The notes: a model not told the origin generated them from the letters alone. A DNA stretch of 64,000 bases from Clostridia bacterium (GCA_017463865.1 JAFTOI010000020.1:26251-90250), one strand, 5' to 3'. Positions 43,666 through 52,691 are shown, counted from the stretch's first letter. Made by a program: numbers and translations.

Positions 43666-44277
43666 ATGAAACTATCTGATAAGATCTACACCTGCCGCAC
43701 CCGCGCAAAGCTGTCGCAGGAGGAGCTGGCCGAGCAGCTGAACGTCAGCCGCCAGGCCGTCTCCCGCTGGGAGTGCGGCGACAATGTGCCGGAGCCGGCC
43801 AAGCTGCTGATGCTGGCGCGGCTGTTTGGCGTAACAGCCGACTGGCTATTGGACGACGCACAGGAAATGCCCGCTGACACCACCAAAGACGAGGCCAAGC
43901 AGCCCTGGGTCGACTCGCTGGTGGAAAACTGCAAATCGCTGGCCGGCCGATTCGACCGTATGCTGGACGAATGCATCCCTGCTGAGCACGCTGAGGACGC
44001 GGCGGCTGACGAGGTACCGACGGCTGAGCCAACCGTCGAAGAAGAGACGCCGAAAGCAGATCAACCGCAGGATAAGTCCGGGCATCGCTTCCATCAGTTA
44101 GTGGAGCGATTCGGCTGGAAGCTGGGCATTTACATTGCGCTGATCGGCATTGTTCTCGCGGTACTCAGCAGTCTGGCACAGCAGATCCTGGCGGTCCTTG
44201 GCGGCTTGATGATCCCCGGCGGTGTGATTCTGACGATATTCCTGTTGGGGAAGAGCAAAAACGCCCCCAAAAAGTAA
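43666..44277 (+). CDS. XRE-family regulator with membrane segments (paralogue 2)
   Basis: A 203-residue paralogue: helix-turn-helix at residues 1-65 (LSQEELAEQLNVSRQAVSRW), long acidic linker (residues 70-145) and a hydrophobic C-terminal pair of segments (LGIYIALIGIVLAVLSSLA and ILAVLGGLMIPGGVILTIFL). CAAGGAGGTTCACC precedes the ATG. Linkers and membrane parts differ much more than the DNA-binding domain among the three copies. Confidence 0.88.
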   Translation: MKLSDKIYTCRTRAKLSQEELAEQLNVSRQAVSRWECGDNVPEPAKLLMLARLFGVTADWLLDDAQEMPADTTKDEAKQPWVDSLVENCKSLAGRFDRMLDECIPAEHAEDAAADEVPTAEPTVEEETPKADQPQDKSGHRFHQLVERFGWKLGIYIALIGIVLAVLSSLAQQILAVLGGLMIPGGVILTIFLLGKSKNAPKK

Positions 44278-44289
44278 AATTTTTGTCCC

Positions 44290-44304
44290 GCAACCACTGA
44301 TTGC
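44290..44304. promoter_or_regulatory. Operator-like dyad of XRE gene 3
   Basis: GCAACCACTGATTGC, followed as in copy 1 by GATTTCCAG, GTGGTGGATTT and GTGCTATACTG. Confidence 0.6.
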
Positions 44305-44378
44305 GGCGATTTCCAGCCGGCTGTGGTGGATTTTTGGCGCAGTTTGTGCTATACTGACGGCAAAAGGAGGGAATTTCC

Positions 44379-44909
44379 ATGAAAATGAGCGAAAAGATCT
44401 TCCATTGCCGCCAGCGCGCAGGGCTGTCGCAGGAGGCGCTGGCTGAGCGGCTGGGCGTCAGCCGTCAGGCGGTGTCGCGCTGGGAGTGCGGCGAGACGAC
44501 GCCGGAGCCTGCGAAAATTTTGTCGATTGCACGGACATTCGGCGTGACGGCCGACTGGCTGCTGGATGACGAGCTGGGGGTGGTCGAGCCGCAGGAGCTT
44601 GACGCGGAGCCGGAGGCGGAAACGCCTCCGCCCCCACCGGGTGAACCGGCACGCACTGTCCTCATTCCGCCGCCCAAGAAGAGGGGTGACCTTGCCGTCG
44701 GCATCATTCTGCTTTGTATTGGGCTTGGCTGTCTGCTCTTCTTTGGTGCGGTCTATCTGTTCGTCACCCGCTTCACCGGTATCCGCGTATTCAACATTCT
44801 CGTTTTCCCCGTCGCCCTTATCTGCTTCGGCGGGGGGATCGGGATGGTCGTGTTCGGCTGTATCTATGCAGTGCGAGGGATTCGGCGAAAAAACAGCAAT
44901 AAATATTGA
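44379..44909 (+). CDS. XRE-family regulator with membrane segments (paralogue 3)
   Basis: A 176-residue paralogue: helix-turn-helix (LSQEALAERLGVSRQAVSRW), a short linker with PPPPPGEPART, and two membrane segments (LAVGIILLCIGLGCLLFFGA and VFPVALICFGGGIGMVVFG). AAAAGGAGGGAATTTCC precedes the ATG. It ends 19 bases before the ylxM promoter. Confidence 0.88.
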   Translation: MKMSEKIFHCRQRAGLSQEALAERLGVSRQAVSRWECGETTPEPAKILSIARTFGVTADWLLDDELGVVEPQELDAEPEAETPPPPPGEPARTVLIPPPKKRGDLAVGIILLCIGLGCLLFFGAVYLFVTRFTGIRVFNILVFPVALICFGGGIGMVVFGCIYAVRGIRRKNSNKY

Positions 44910-44928
44910 AAAAAATCGGCCCTGCCCC

Positions 44929-44957
44929 TTGACAAAGGAGCAGGGTTGTGCTATAAT
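44929..44957 (+). promoter_or_regulatory. Promoter of ylxM-ffh
   Basis: TTGACA (44929-44934), 17-base spacer, TATAAT (44952-44957). Confidence 0.92.
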
Positions 44958-44993
44958 GTGTAAAGCATTTTGCTTTACAGGGAGAGCGGTACT

Positions 44994-45335
44994 ATGTTCG
45001 AAAAAAATTTGACCATCGGCTACCTGCTCGACTTCTACGGTGAACTGCTGGGTGACCGTCGGCGTGAGCTGATGTCGCTCTATTATAATGAGGACTACTC
45101 GCTGGCCGAGATTGCCGCCGAGGTCGGCATCTCCCGGCAGGGGGTACGCGACGCCATCAAGCGCGGTGAGGAGGAGCTCCGCAACTTCGAGGATAAGCTG
45201 GGCATGGCTGCCCGTTTCGCCGAGCTGCAGGCACTCTCCGACCAGATCGAGGCCATCATGGCCTCCCCCGACGCGGACGGGCTCTCCCCCGCCCTGCGTG
45301 CGGCGCTCACCGAGATGTGCGAGCGCCTGAAATAA
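44994..45335 (+). CDS. ylxM: YlxM family putative DNA-binding protein (UPF0122)
   Basis: A 113-residue helix-turn-helix protein of the YlxM/p13 family, which accompanies ffh in Firmicutes and modulates SRP function. MSLYYNEDYSLAEIAAEVGI and SRQGVRDAIKRGEEELRNFE are typical. GGGAGAGCGGTACT precedes the ATG. It ends 20 bases before ffh. Confidence 0.92.
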   Translation: MFEKNLTIGYLLDFYGELLGDRRRELMSLYYNEDYSLAEIAAEVGISRQGVRDAIKRGEEELRNFEDKLGMAARFAELQALSDQIEAIMASPDADGLSPALRAALTEMCERLK

Positions 45336-45355
45336 ATGAAGAAAGGATTCACGCG

Positions 45356-46687
45356 ATGTTCGAAAGCCTGTCCGATAAGCTGACAAACGCATTCAAAAAA
45401 TTCAAAAACAAGGGCAAGCTCACCGAGGCCGACGTCAAGGAAGGTATGCGCGAGATCAAGCTCGCTCTGCTCGAGGCCGACGTCAACTTCAAGGTCGTCC
45501 GCGAATTCATCAAAACCGTCACCGAGCGCGCGGTCGGCGCTGAGGTTCTCGAAAGCCTCGTCCCCGCGCAGCAGATCGTCAAGATCGTCAACGAAGAGCT
45601 GACCAACATGATGGGCGGCTCGCAGAGCAAGCTGACCATCGCATCCAAGCCCCCCACGGTCATCATGATGGTGGGTCTGCAGGGCGCCGGTAAGACCACC
45701 CACGCCGGCAAGCTGGCCGGCATGTACAAGAAGCAAGGCAAGCGCCCGCTGCTCGTCGCCTGCGACGTTTACCGTCCGGCGGCCATCAAGCAGCTGGAAA
45801 TCCTCGGCGAGAAGCTGGACATCCCGGTCTTTTCGATGGGCGACAAGGTCTCGCCGGTCGAGATCGCAAAGGAGGCGCTCAAGCATGCGGAGCGGCACGG
45901 GCACGACATGGTCTTCATCGACACGGCCGGCCGACTGCATATCGACGAGGCGCTGATGGGCGAGCTCATCGGCATCAAGGAGGCGGTCAATCCGACCGAG
46001 ATCCTGCTGACGGTCGATGCGATGATCGGTCAGGACTCGGTCAATGTGGCACAGACCTTCAACGATCAGCTGGACATCACCGGCGTCATTCTGACCAAGC
46101 TGGACGGTGACACGCGAGGCGGCGCGGCCCTCTCGATCCGCCACGTCACCGGCAAGCCGATCAAGTTCATCGGTATCGGCGAAAAGCTGGACGCCATTGA
46201 ACCCTTCCACCCCGATCGCATGGCCTCCCGCATCCTCGGCATGGGCGACGTGCTGTCGCTGATCGAGAAGGCGGAGCAGGCATATGACGAGAAAAAGGCG
46301 GCTGAGCTGGAGCAGAAGCTGCGCCAGTCGACCTTCACCCTCGATGATTATCTCGACCAGTTCCAGCAGGTGAAGAACATGGGGTCGATCGAGTCGCTGA
46401 TCGGCATGATGCCGGGCATCAAGCCGGGCGCGCTGAAGGATGCGAAGATCGACGAAAAGGCCATGGGCCGTGTGGAGGCGATCATCAAATCCATGACCCC
46501 CGGCGAGCGCGCCAAGCCCGAGATCATCGGCGCTTCCCGCAAAAAGCGCATCGCCATGGGCAGCGGCACGACGGTTGAAGAGGTCAACCGCCTGCTCAAG
46601 CAGTTTGATCAGGTGCAGAAGCTGGTCAAGCAGTTCTCGAACCCCGGCAAGAAGGGGCGCTTCGGCAAGATGAAAATTCCGTTCTAA
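45356..46687 (+). CDS. ffh: Signal recognition particle protein Ffh
   Basis: Ffh (SRP54) binds signal sequences and SRP RNA and targets membrane proteins to FtsY. The 443-residue product has the N domain, the GTPase G domain ([18 protein letters not shown] as G1, DTAGRLHID as G3, [10 protein letters not shown] as G4) and a C-terminal M domain ending in [13 protein letters not shown]. The M domain is rather poor in Met compared with many relatives but contains [20 protein letters not shown] and [35 protein letters not shown] precedes the ATG. Confidence 0.97.
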   Translation: MFESLSDKLTNAFKKFKNKGKLTEADVKEGMREIKLALLEADVNFKVVREFIKTVTERAVGAEVLESLVPAQQIVKIVNEELTNMMGGSQSKLTIASKPPTVIMMVGLQGAGKTTHAGKLAGMYKKQGKRPLLVACDVYRPAAIKQLEILGEKLDIPVFSMGDKVSPVEIAKEALKHAERHGHDMVFIDTAGRLHIDEALMGELIGIKEAVNPTEILLTVDAMIGQDSVNVAQTFNDQLDITGVILTKLDGDTRGGAALSIRHVTGKPIKFIGIGEKLDAIEPFHPDRMASRILGMGDVLSLIEKAEQAYDEKKAAELEQKLRQSTFTLDDYLDQFQQVKNMGSIESLIGMMPGIKPGALKDAKIDEKAMGRVEAIIKSMTPGERAKPEIIGASRKKRIAMGSGTTVEEVNRLLKQFDQVQKLVKQFSNPGKKGRFGKMKIPF

Positions 46688-46736
46688 TCCGGATTTTTAT
46701 AAAAACATTTCTATTTTATTTTTGGAGGATACCACC

Positions 46737-46979
46737 ATGGTAAAAATGAGACTGAGAAGAATGGGCGCAAAGAAGGCTCCCTTCTACCGCATTGTTGTCG
46801 CTGACGGCCGCTGCCCCCGCGATGGCCGCTTCATCGAGGAGATCGGCTACTACAACCCGCTGACCAACCCCGTTGAGATCAAGATCGACGCTGACAAGGC
46901 TAAGGCTTGGATTGCAAACGGCGCACAGCCCACCGAGACCGTCAAGTCGCTGCTCAAGAAGTCGGGCATCGTTGACTAA
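46737..46979 (+). CDS. rpsP: 30S ribosomal protein S16
   Basis: An 80-residue S16: [20 protein letters not shown] and [17 protein letters not shown] are diagnostic. TTTGGAGGATACCACC precedes the ATG at 46737. It follows ffh by 49 bases and is followed by the KH protein, the usual Firmicutes order. Confidence 0.98.
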   Translation: MVKMRLRRMGAKKAPFYRIVVADGRCPRDGRFIEEIGYYNPLTNPVEIKIDADKAKAWIANGAQPTETVKSLLKKSGIVD

Positions 46980-46998
46980 GCCCACTCGGTGACAGAAT

Positions 46999-47235
46999 AT
47001 GTTGGATCTTCAGCAGATTCTGGCAGACATCGCCCGGGCTATCGTGGATGATCCCGACGCTGTCACGGTCAAGATGACCGAGACCGAGGGCACCATCCTG
47101 CTCGAGCTGAGTGTCGCGCCCGACGATATGGGAATGGTCATCGGCCGGCACGGCCGCATTGCCAAGGCCATCCGCACGGTCATGAAGGCCGCTTCGGGAA
47201 CCTGCGGCAAGAAGGTCGCCGTCGAGATCAAATAA
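46999..47235 (+). CDS. khpA: KH-domain RNA-binding protein (KhpA/YlqC)
   Basis: A 78-residue single KH domain protein, RNA-binding, of the KhpA/YlqC family; MGMVIGRHGRIAKAIRTVMK is the GxxG loop motif (GRHG). It normally lies between rpsP and rimM; here a strong terminator follows and rimM-trmD are not present in the window. The ribosome site is weak (GGTGA), suggesting coupling to rpsP. Confidence 0.93.
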   Translation: MLDLQQILADIARAIVDDPDAVTVKMTETEGTILLELSVAPDDMGMVIGRHGRIAKAIRTVMKAASGTCGKKVAVEIK

Positions 47236-47251
47236 GCTGCATGTGCAGACA

Positions 47252-47284
47252 AGCGGGGCGTGGCAACACGCCCCGCTCTGCTTT
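47252..47284 (+). terminator. Terminator of ylxM-ffh-rpsP-khpA
   Basis: AGCGGGGCGTG-GCAA-CACGCCCCGCT (47252-47277), an 11-bp stem with a GNRA-type loop, followed by CTGCTTTT. Confidence 0.9.
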
Positions 47285-47295
47285 TGGGAGGAAGT

Positions 47296-47976
47296 ATGCG
47301 TTATGCTGTATTGCGTGCGCGGCTGAGCGAGGCCGGGTTCGATGTGACGATGTTTTCGCAGGCTGATCTGGCGCGGATCAGCCGCGCCATGCGGGAGCTG
47401 CCGCCGCTCCCGACGCCGCCGGTGATCGCTTACCCGACGCTGCCGACGGCAGAGCACCGGCTATTGATGGACGAGATTGGCGGGGCGGCGCAGTGCTTTC
47501 TTGACGCGCTGGACGACCGCACACTGCTGATCAGCTTTGACCGCGCAGAACTGCATGAGCGGCTGCGCGAAGCCAGCCGCGCGATCAGCGATGCGCTGTC
47601 CGGCTGGATGCAGCGGGCGGCGGCAGTGTGTGCGGCCGGAGAAGCCGGCTGTAATCAGACTGCGGCGGCGATGGAAGCCGGCCTGGCGGCAATGCATCGG
47701 CTGGTCTGTCTGCATGCGGCGGCGGTGATCGGCGGGCATGCTGAGGCCGACGCCTTTGCGGCGGCGATGTGTTCGCTTGAGGCCGATCTTGCGGCGGCCG
47801 ATGCGGCGCTGGGCGAGGTTGACGCGGCGCTGACGGCCATCGACCGGCTATTCCGTGTGCTGATCCCCGATCTGCTTGAGGCTGTCATGCCGCTGTTTGA
47901 GGCAGATGCGGCAGGATTTTCGCCTGCTGACTGCCGTCGGGCGGCACTGACACTGCGTCAGGCTGTACAACTTTAA
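47296..47976 (+). CDS. Ala-rich helical protein, function unknown
   Basis: A 226-residue protein very rich in Ala, predicted almost entirely helical after a short N-terminal segment with MRYAVLRARLSEAGFDVTMF. It contains several His and Cys (AAAVCAAGEAGC, LVCLHAAAVIGGHAEADAF). CTTTTGGGAGGAAGT precedes the ATG. The terminator before it suggests it needs its own promoter or readthrough. No family recognised. Confidence 0.6.
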   Translation: MRYAVLRARLSEAGFDVTMFSQADLARISRAMRELPPLPTPPVIAYPTLPTAEHRLLMDEIGGAAQCFLDALDDRTLLISFDRAELHERLREASRAISDALSGWMQRAAAVCAAGEAGCNQTAAAMEAGLAAMHRLVCLHAAAVIGGHAEADAFAAAMCSLEADLAAADAALGEVDAALTAIDRLFRVLIPDLLEAVMPLFEADAAGFSPADCRRAALTLRQAVQL

Positions 47977-47991
47977 TCGAAAGGAACACCT

Positions 47992-48531
47992 ATGTTCATT
48001 GATCCTACCCTCTACACCACCGCCCCTGCTGACGAGCGTGCCCCGAAGGAAATGGCCTGCTATGCTCTGCTCGACCGACTGGGCATTGCCTACGCACGGC
48101 TCGACCATGATCCCGCTGACACCATCGAAGTCTGTCACGAGGTCGACCGTCTGCTGGGAGCGCTCATCTGCAAGAATCTCTTTCTCTGCAACGCGCAGAA
48201 GACGGCTTTCTACCTCCTGATGATGCCGGGCGACAAGCCTTTCCGCACGAAGGATCTGTCCAAGCAGATCGGCTCGGCGCGGCTCTCCTTTGCGCCGCCC
48301 GAGCACATGCTGCGCTGTCTGGATATCACGCCCGGCTCGGTCAGTGTGCTTGGGCTGATGAACGACCGCGAGCATGAGGTGAAGCTGCTCATCGACCGCG
48401 ATCTGCTTGGGGCGGAGTATGTCGGCTGTCACCCCTGTGTGAACACCTCGTCGCTGCGCCTGCGCGTGCGCGATCTGCTCGACGTGCTGCTGCCGGCGCT
48501 GGGGTACGTACCGACCTTTGTGACGCTGTGA
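47992..48531 (+). CDS. YbaK/ProX-type aminoacyl-tRNA deacylase (PrdX family)
   Basis: A 179-residue trans-editing enzyme related to the inserted domain of prolyl-tRNA synthetase; such proteins deacylate mischarged Ala-tRNA(Pro) or similar. KNLFLCNAQKTAFYLLMMPG contains the catalytic Lys region, followed by DKPFRTKDLSKQIGSARLSF and GCHPCVNTSSLRL, all family signatures. CGAAAGGAACACCT precedes the ATG. Confidence 0.88.
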   Translation: MFIDPTLYTTAPADERAPKEMACYALLDRLGIAYARLDHDPADTIEVCHEVDRLLGALICKNLFLCNAQKTAFYLLMMPGDKPFRTKDLSKQIGSARLSFAPPEHMLRCLDITPGSVSVLGLMNDREHEVKLLIDRDLLGAEYVGCHPCVNTSSLRLRVRDLLDVLLPALGYVPTFVTL

Positions 48532-48603
48532 AAATATCGGCATCTTTCCTTGAAATCTATACGAATTTTGGTGGGACAGGGGGTCTCGCGCATCCGCGCG
48601 GAA

Positions 48604-48741
48604 CACCTCATCCGTCGCTGCGCGACAGCCTTCCAGCTGAGCTTCGCTCAGCCCAAGGGGCAGGCTTATTAAGGTTCGCTGTACGTTGCAGCCTTCCCCT
48701 CGAGGGGAAGGTGGCAGCCCGTAGGGCTGACGGATGAGGTG
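48604..48741. repeat. Repeat family A, copy 2 (MITE-like)
   Basis: Bounded by CACCTCATCCGTC and GACGGATGAGGTG; shares CCAGCTGAGCTTCGCTCAGC and CCCCTCGAGGGGAAGG with copy 1. The region 48532-48603 before it holds nothing I recognise. Confidence 0.88.
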
Positions 48742-48808
48742 TCCCATTGCTTTTGTAACAATTTCGCTATAAACCAAACGAAACATTTGACAGCTAAACG
48801 ATTCGCCG

Positions 48809-48882
48809 TGTCATCCTGAGCGCAGCGAAGGATCTTTTTCTCCGTCAAGATTCTTCGTCGCTTCGCTCCTCAGAATGACAGG
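48809..48882. repeat. Repeat family B, copy 1
   Basis: TGTCATCCTGAGCGCAGCGA at one end and TCGCTCCTCAGAATGACAGG at the other form an imperfect inverted repeat. Copy 2 is at 52730-52804. Confidence 0.85.
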
Positions 48883-48948
48883 GGGGCGTTTTTACGCGAA
48901 AATTTGCGTATATTTTAGGCTAAAAATCGAAAATTAACCCTTCCCCTC

Positions 48949-48977
48949 TTGATGTTGGGCAGATTTTATGGTACAAT
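48949..48977 (+). promoter_or_regulatory. Promoter of the GDPD lipoprotein gene
   Basis: TTGATG (48949-48954), 17-base spacer, TACAAT (48972-48977), 31 bases before the ATG. Confidence 0.8.
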
Positions 48978-49008
48978 GACAAATATCCCAAGAAAGGAAC
49001 GCTCTGCC

Positions 49009-50913
49009 ATGAAAAAAACGCTTCCCCTTTTTCTGCTGGTCGCTATGCTGCTGATCGGCTGTAATTCCGACACCCCTGCGCCCGCCGGCACTGACACCAC
49101 CGCACCGGCTGACACGACTGCAGAGGAGGTCATTACCATGAAGACATTCGTCGGCGGCGAAAATGAATACACGCTCGTCCGTCCCGAGGGCGCCAGCCAG
49201 GCGCTCATTGACCAGGTCATCGCTTTCCGGGCCGATATCGTCAAGCAGATCCCGGCCGCGTCCTCGATGCCCTTCTCGGACGACTGGGTCAAGCCAGGCG
49301 AAACGGGCAAGCCGTATGAGATCCTCGTCGGCCGCACCAACCGCCCCGAGACCGAAGCGGTGTTGGCCGATCTGCGCTACCACGACTACGCCATCCGGGT
49401 GATCGGGGACAAACTGGTGATCCTCGGTGCGTCTGATGAGAAAACGGCTGAGGCGATGAACTTTTTCCTCGAGAACTGCGTCACGGCAGAGGGGATCACG
49501 CTGCCCAGCAACTACAGCACCATTGTCCGCGGCGAGTACGCCTACGAGAACGTCACCCTCGGCGGCGTCCCGCTGCAGCAGTACAAGGTCGTCTATGCGA
49601 CCGGCGCGGCTGAGGCGGCCAAGCAGCTCGCGGCCAGCTTTGGCGAGGAGTTCGGCTGCATCATGGAAACCTATGCCGCCAATTCGCTCGATGCGGGCGA
49701 GTATGAGATCGTGCTCGGCAGCACCAACCGCAAGCAGCTGGGCAGTGCAGGCTTCTACGAATATGCCATCACGGTCGAGGGCAAGTCGATCTACGTCAAC
49801 GGCTACGACACCTACGCTTATGAAGCCGCCATCGCTACCATACGCGACGCGATCATCGCCGGCAGCGGCTCGGTGAGCGAGCTCTCGAGCCTTGCGGCAA
49901 GCTATACCCTGCCCGACCGTCAGGCCTACATCAAGGATCCTTCCCTGCTCTACATGCGCTGGGCACTGCGCGACGATGTCGCGCCCGACTGGCTGCTCGA
50001 CTACGATGCCCGCAAGGCAGCGCTGGGCAGCGGCACGAACGGGCGGATGATGACCATCTCCCACCGCGCTGACTTCCAATATTACCCCGAGAACAGCATT
50101 GAGTCGATTATCAGCTGCTACTACCTCGGCATCGACATCCTCGAGCTGGACATCCAGCCGACCAAGGACAATGTGCTGGTCCTGATGCACGACACGACGC
50201 TGACCCGCATGACCGACGCCGCTGACTACATCGGCAAGCCGGGCTATCCCAACTCGGACAAGGTCAGCGACTGGACACTGGAGCAGATCAAGACCCTGCG
50301 CCTCAAGGAACACCAGGGCGGCGGCTCGGCAAAGTTGACCCAGTTCCGCGTCCCGACGCTGGAGGAGGCGCTGATCGTCTGCAAGAACCGCATGTTCGTC
50401 GTCCCCGACAAGCAGGATTACTGGAAGTACATCGACACCGACGAGATCATGAAGACCTCGGGCAATGCCTACCTTTACACCGACATGGTCGCGGCTGACA
50501 ACTACGAGTCGATCCTGATCTCCTACCGCGTCACGACGGCAGAGGGCGTGAACATCCAGAAGCAGATCAAGGATCGCACCGGCGTGACGCCGCTGATCTA
50601 CATCCGCGTCACGGCTGACGCGATGCCGGGCAACTATGTGCTCATGCAGCGCTCCTGCGCCGAGGGAACCTATCTGCTGCAGATCAACGGCGCATTTACA
50701 CCCAACGACAGCACCATCAACAGCTATGTCAAGGCCATCTCGCAGGTGGGCGGCACCACCGTCGGCGCCTGGACGATCACCGACGAGACCGACATCGCGA
50801 GCGTCTGGCAGACAATGCAGGATGTGGGCATTGACATCATTATGACCAACCATCCGCACGAGCTGGTCGATTTTGTCATCGCGAATCAGGAAAAGCTGAA
50901 CGCGGCGAAGTAA
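49009..50913 (+). CDS. Lipoprotein with glycerophosphodiester phosphodiesterase domain
   Basis: A 634-residue lipoprotein (lipobox MLLIGC, Cys16) with a Thr/Ala/Pro-rich linker. Residues 45-300 are a two-part region shared with the EEP lipoprotein at 2646-4349 (EILVGRTNRPETEAVLADLR and DKLVILGASDEKTAEAM; then EIVLGSTNRKQLG). The C-terminal GDPD barrel starts near residue 345: ISHRADFQYYPENSIESI (catalytic His-Arg and Glu-Asn), LELDIQPTKDNVLVLMHD (Glu-Asp metal site and His-Asp) and TNHPHELVDFV at the end. It would release glycerol phosphate from glycerophosphodiesters or teichoic acid-like polymers outside the cell. AGAAAGGAACG precedes the ATG. Confidence 0.88.
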   Translation: MKKTLPLFLLVAMLLIGCNSDTPAPAGTDTTAPADTTAEEVITMKTFVGGENEYTLVRPEGASQALIDQVIAFRADIVKQIPAASSMPFSDDWVKPGETGKPYEILVGRTNRPETEAVLADLRYHDYAIRVIGDKLVILGASDEKTAEAMNFFLENCVTAEGITLPSNYSTIVRGEYAYENVTLGGVPLQQYKVVYATGAAEAAKQLAASFGEEFGCIMETYAANSLDAGEYEIVLGSTNRKQLGSAGFYEYAITVEGKSIYVNGYDTYAYEAAIATIRDAIIAGSGSVSELSSLAASYTLPDRQAYIKDPSLLYMRWALRDDVAPDWLLDYDARKAALGSGTNGRMMTISHRADFQYYPENSIESIISCYYLGIDILELDIQPTKDNVLVLMHDTTLTRMTDAADYIGKPGYPNSDKVSDWTLEQIKTLRLKEHQGGGSAKLTQFRVPTLEEALIVCKNRMFVVPDKQDYWKYIDTDEIMKTSGNAYLYTDMVAADNYESILISYRVTTAEGVNIQKQIKDRTGVTPLIYIRVTADAMPGNYVLMQRSCAEGTYLLQINGAFTPNDSTINSYVKAISQVGGTTVGAWTITDETDIASVWQTMQDVGIDIIMTNHPHELVDFVIANQEKLNAAK

Positions 50914-50922
50914 TGGCATAAG

Positions 50923-50952
50923 CGAAGCCCCCGACGAAGGTCGGGGGCTTCT
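50923..50952. terminator. Bidirectional terminator
   Basis: AAGCCCCCGAC-GAAG-GTCGGGGGCTT (50925-50950) between the converging GDPD and lipoprotein genes. Confidence 0.92.
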
Positions 50953-50955
50953 GTG

Positions 50956-51549
50956 TTACCAGTAGGCGGGCGTCGTACGCTCGATGGAGAGGATCTCGAG
51001 GGTGTAGTGCATGTCCTTCTCCCGCCGATCGCGGTCATAAACCAATCGCATCGTCACGGTCACGCGCGGGTCGCCAGTCAGCTCGGCATTGTCGCCCTCC
51101 CATGCGGACAGGGTGATGATGCGCGATGTACCATCCGGTGGGTAGGAGGCGCGCTCCCATGTCTCCTCGGCTTGCAGCTGTTCAAACCAGAAGGTAAAGG
51201 TGCCGCCGTGGTAGTTTTGGTATGTGTGATCTACGCCAGTTTGACAGATGGTGATATTTTGCTGCACCTCGCCCCAGCCGAAATTGACGCCGCCGTCGGG
51301 GGCAGTGACCTGCAGTGTGCCGTTTGTCTCGGCGGTCAGAGAATAGTTGTAACATCCCGTTCCCTCGGGCAGTACAGCGGTTTCCCATGCACTCTGATAC
51401 ACCACCCCCTGCTCGAGCGCGCGGTAGATGATATCGCCGTCCTCGACAACCCATGCGTAGAGGTCAAGTGTCGTTTCTTCGATCTCGGGCGGCGCATCGC
51501 AGGAGACGAGCACGAGGACAAGCAGGAGAATTGTAAGCTTTATTTTCAT
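50956..51549 (-). CDS. Lipoprotein, function unknown
   Basis: A 197-residue secreted lipoprotein (lipobox LVLVSC, Cys17). The mature part is predicted beta-rich with many Trp/Tyr and paired Cys (GTGCYNYSLTAETNG, NITICQTGVDHTYQN). It starts with AAAGGGGCGACGTCA before the ATG. I do not recognise the family. It is a single-gene unit. Confidence 0.75.
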   Translation of the reverse strand: MKIKLTILLLVLVLVSCDAPPEIEETTLDLYAWVVEDGDIIYRALEQGVVYQSAWETAVLPEGTGCYNYSLTAETNGTLQVTAPDGGVNFGWGEVQQNITICQTGVDHTYQNYHGGTFTFWFEQLQAEETWERASYPPDGTSRIITLSAWEGDNAELTGDPRVTVTMRLVYDRDRREKDMHYTLEILSIERTTPAYW

Positions 51550-51595
51550 TGACGTCGCCCCTTTCGATTGTTTTTTTGATCGGCTTTCTGTTTTA

Positions 51596-51625
51596 AGTAT
51601 ACCATAGAGTAACCTGCGCTGTCAA
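51596..51625 (-). promoter_or_regulatory. Promoter of the 197-residue lipoprotein gene
   Basis: Minus strand TTGACA (51625-51620), 18-base spacer, TATACT (51601-51596). Confidence 0.8.
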
Positions 51626-51686
51626 GATGGCGGCGATAATACATAGAATTGTACAATTTCAGCCCTAATTCTTATACAACATAGCC

Positions 51687-51713
51687 AAAGAGGTGCCTTT
51701 CGGCACCTCTTTG
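51687..51713 (-). terminator. Terminator of ldh
   Basis: AAAGAGGTGCC (51687-51697) pairs with GGCACCTCTTT (51702-51712), loop TTTC; 3 bases from the ldh stop. Confidence 0.88.
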
Positions 51714-51715
51714 CT

Positions 51716-52675
51716 TTACACCGCCTCAAACACGCCGGCCTCGGCGATGATCTTCTTCATCTTCTCGGCCGACGCCTGCAGGTTGGCGGATTCCTCGTCG
51801 TTGAGCGGGATCTCGAGCACCTCGCGGACGCCGCCCTGCCCGACGATGGCGGGCAGGCCGAGGCAGACGTCGGAGAGGCCATAGTGCCCGTCGACCAGGG
51901 TCGAGACGGGAAGCACCGAGTTTTCGTCCCGCACGATCGACGCCGCGATGCGGGTCACGGCCAGGGCGATGGCATAGTAGGTCGCTCCCTTGGCCTCGAT
52001 GATGTGGTAGGCGCTGTCGCGGACGTCGTTGAAGAGGGGCTGGAGCTCGTTCATCTGCCCGCCGCAGGTGGCGCAGATGTCGCAGAAGTGGTTCAGATCG
52101 ATGCCCGAGACGTTGGCACTGCTCCAGACCGGCAGTTCGCTATCGCCGTGCTCACCGATGATGAAGGTGTGGACATTGCGGCTGTCGACGCCGAGGTGGC
52201 GGCCGACGAGGTGCTTGAGCCGCGCGGTGTCGAGGACAGTGCCTGAGCCGATGACGCGACTCTCCGGGTAGCCCGAGAGCTTGAGGGTGACGTAGGTCAG
52301 GACGTCGACGGGGTTGGTAACGACGAGCAGGATGGCGTCGCGGGTGTAGCGCACGATCTGGCTGATGATCGAGCGGAAGATCTCCACGTTTCGATGGACG
52401 AGATCGGTGCGGGTCTCGCCCGGCTTCTGTCCGGCACCCGCCGTGATGACAATCAGCGCCGCGTCGCGCAGGTCGCTGTAGTCCCCGGCGTAGATCTGCA
52501 TGGGCGAGAGGAAGGGCAGCCCGTGGGTCAGATCCATCGCCTCGCCGGCGGCCTTCTTGTGGTTGACGTCGAGCAGGACGATTTCGGAGAAAAGTCCGCT
52601 CTGCATCAGCGAAAATGCCGTCGTCGAGCCGACAAAGCCGCAGCCGATGACGGCGCATTTTTGAATGTTGAACAA
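51716..52675 (-). CDS. ldh: L-lactate dehydrogenase
   Basis: LDH reduces pyruvate to L-lactate with NADH, regenerating NAD in fermentation. The 319-residue product has CAVIGCGFVGSTTAFSLMQ (Rossmann loop), VLLDVN (NAD-binding Asp), TNPVDVLTYVTLKLSGYP, and IIGEHGDSELPVW with the catalytic His. Gln rather than Arg at the specificity loop (AGQKPGETR) supports lactate over malate. The start is TTG at 52675, five bases after GGAGGTG; the in-frame ATG at 52708 is upstream of that ribosome site and would give an abnormal extension. Confidence 0.92.
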   Translation of the reverse strand: MFNIQKCAVIGCGFVGSTTAFSLMQSGLFSEIVLLDVNHKKAAGEAMDLTHGLPFLSPMQIYAGDYSDLRDAALIVITAGAGQKPGETRTDLVHRNVEIFRSIISQIVRYTRDAILLVVTNPVDVLTYVTLKLSGYPESRVIGSGTVLDTARLKHLVGRHLGVDSRNVHTFIIGEHGDSELPVWSSANVSGIDLNHFCDICATCGGQMNELQPLFNDVRDSAYHIIEAKGATYYAIALAVTRIAASIVRDENSVLPVSTLVDGHYGLSDVCLGLPAIVGQGGVREVLEIPLNDEESANLQASAEKMKKIIAEAGVFEAV

Positions 52676-52691
52676 AAAAACACCTCCATAT

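Noticed and set aside
48934-50919. Long minus-strand ORF opposite the GDPD gene
   Set aside because: Shadow frame; the plus strand has clear catalytic motifs and a promoter.
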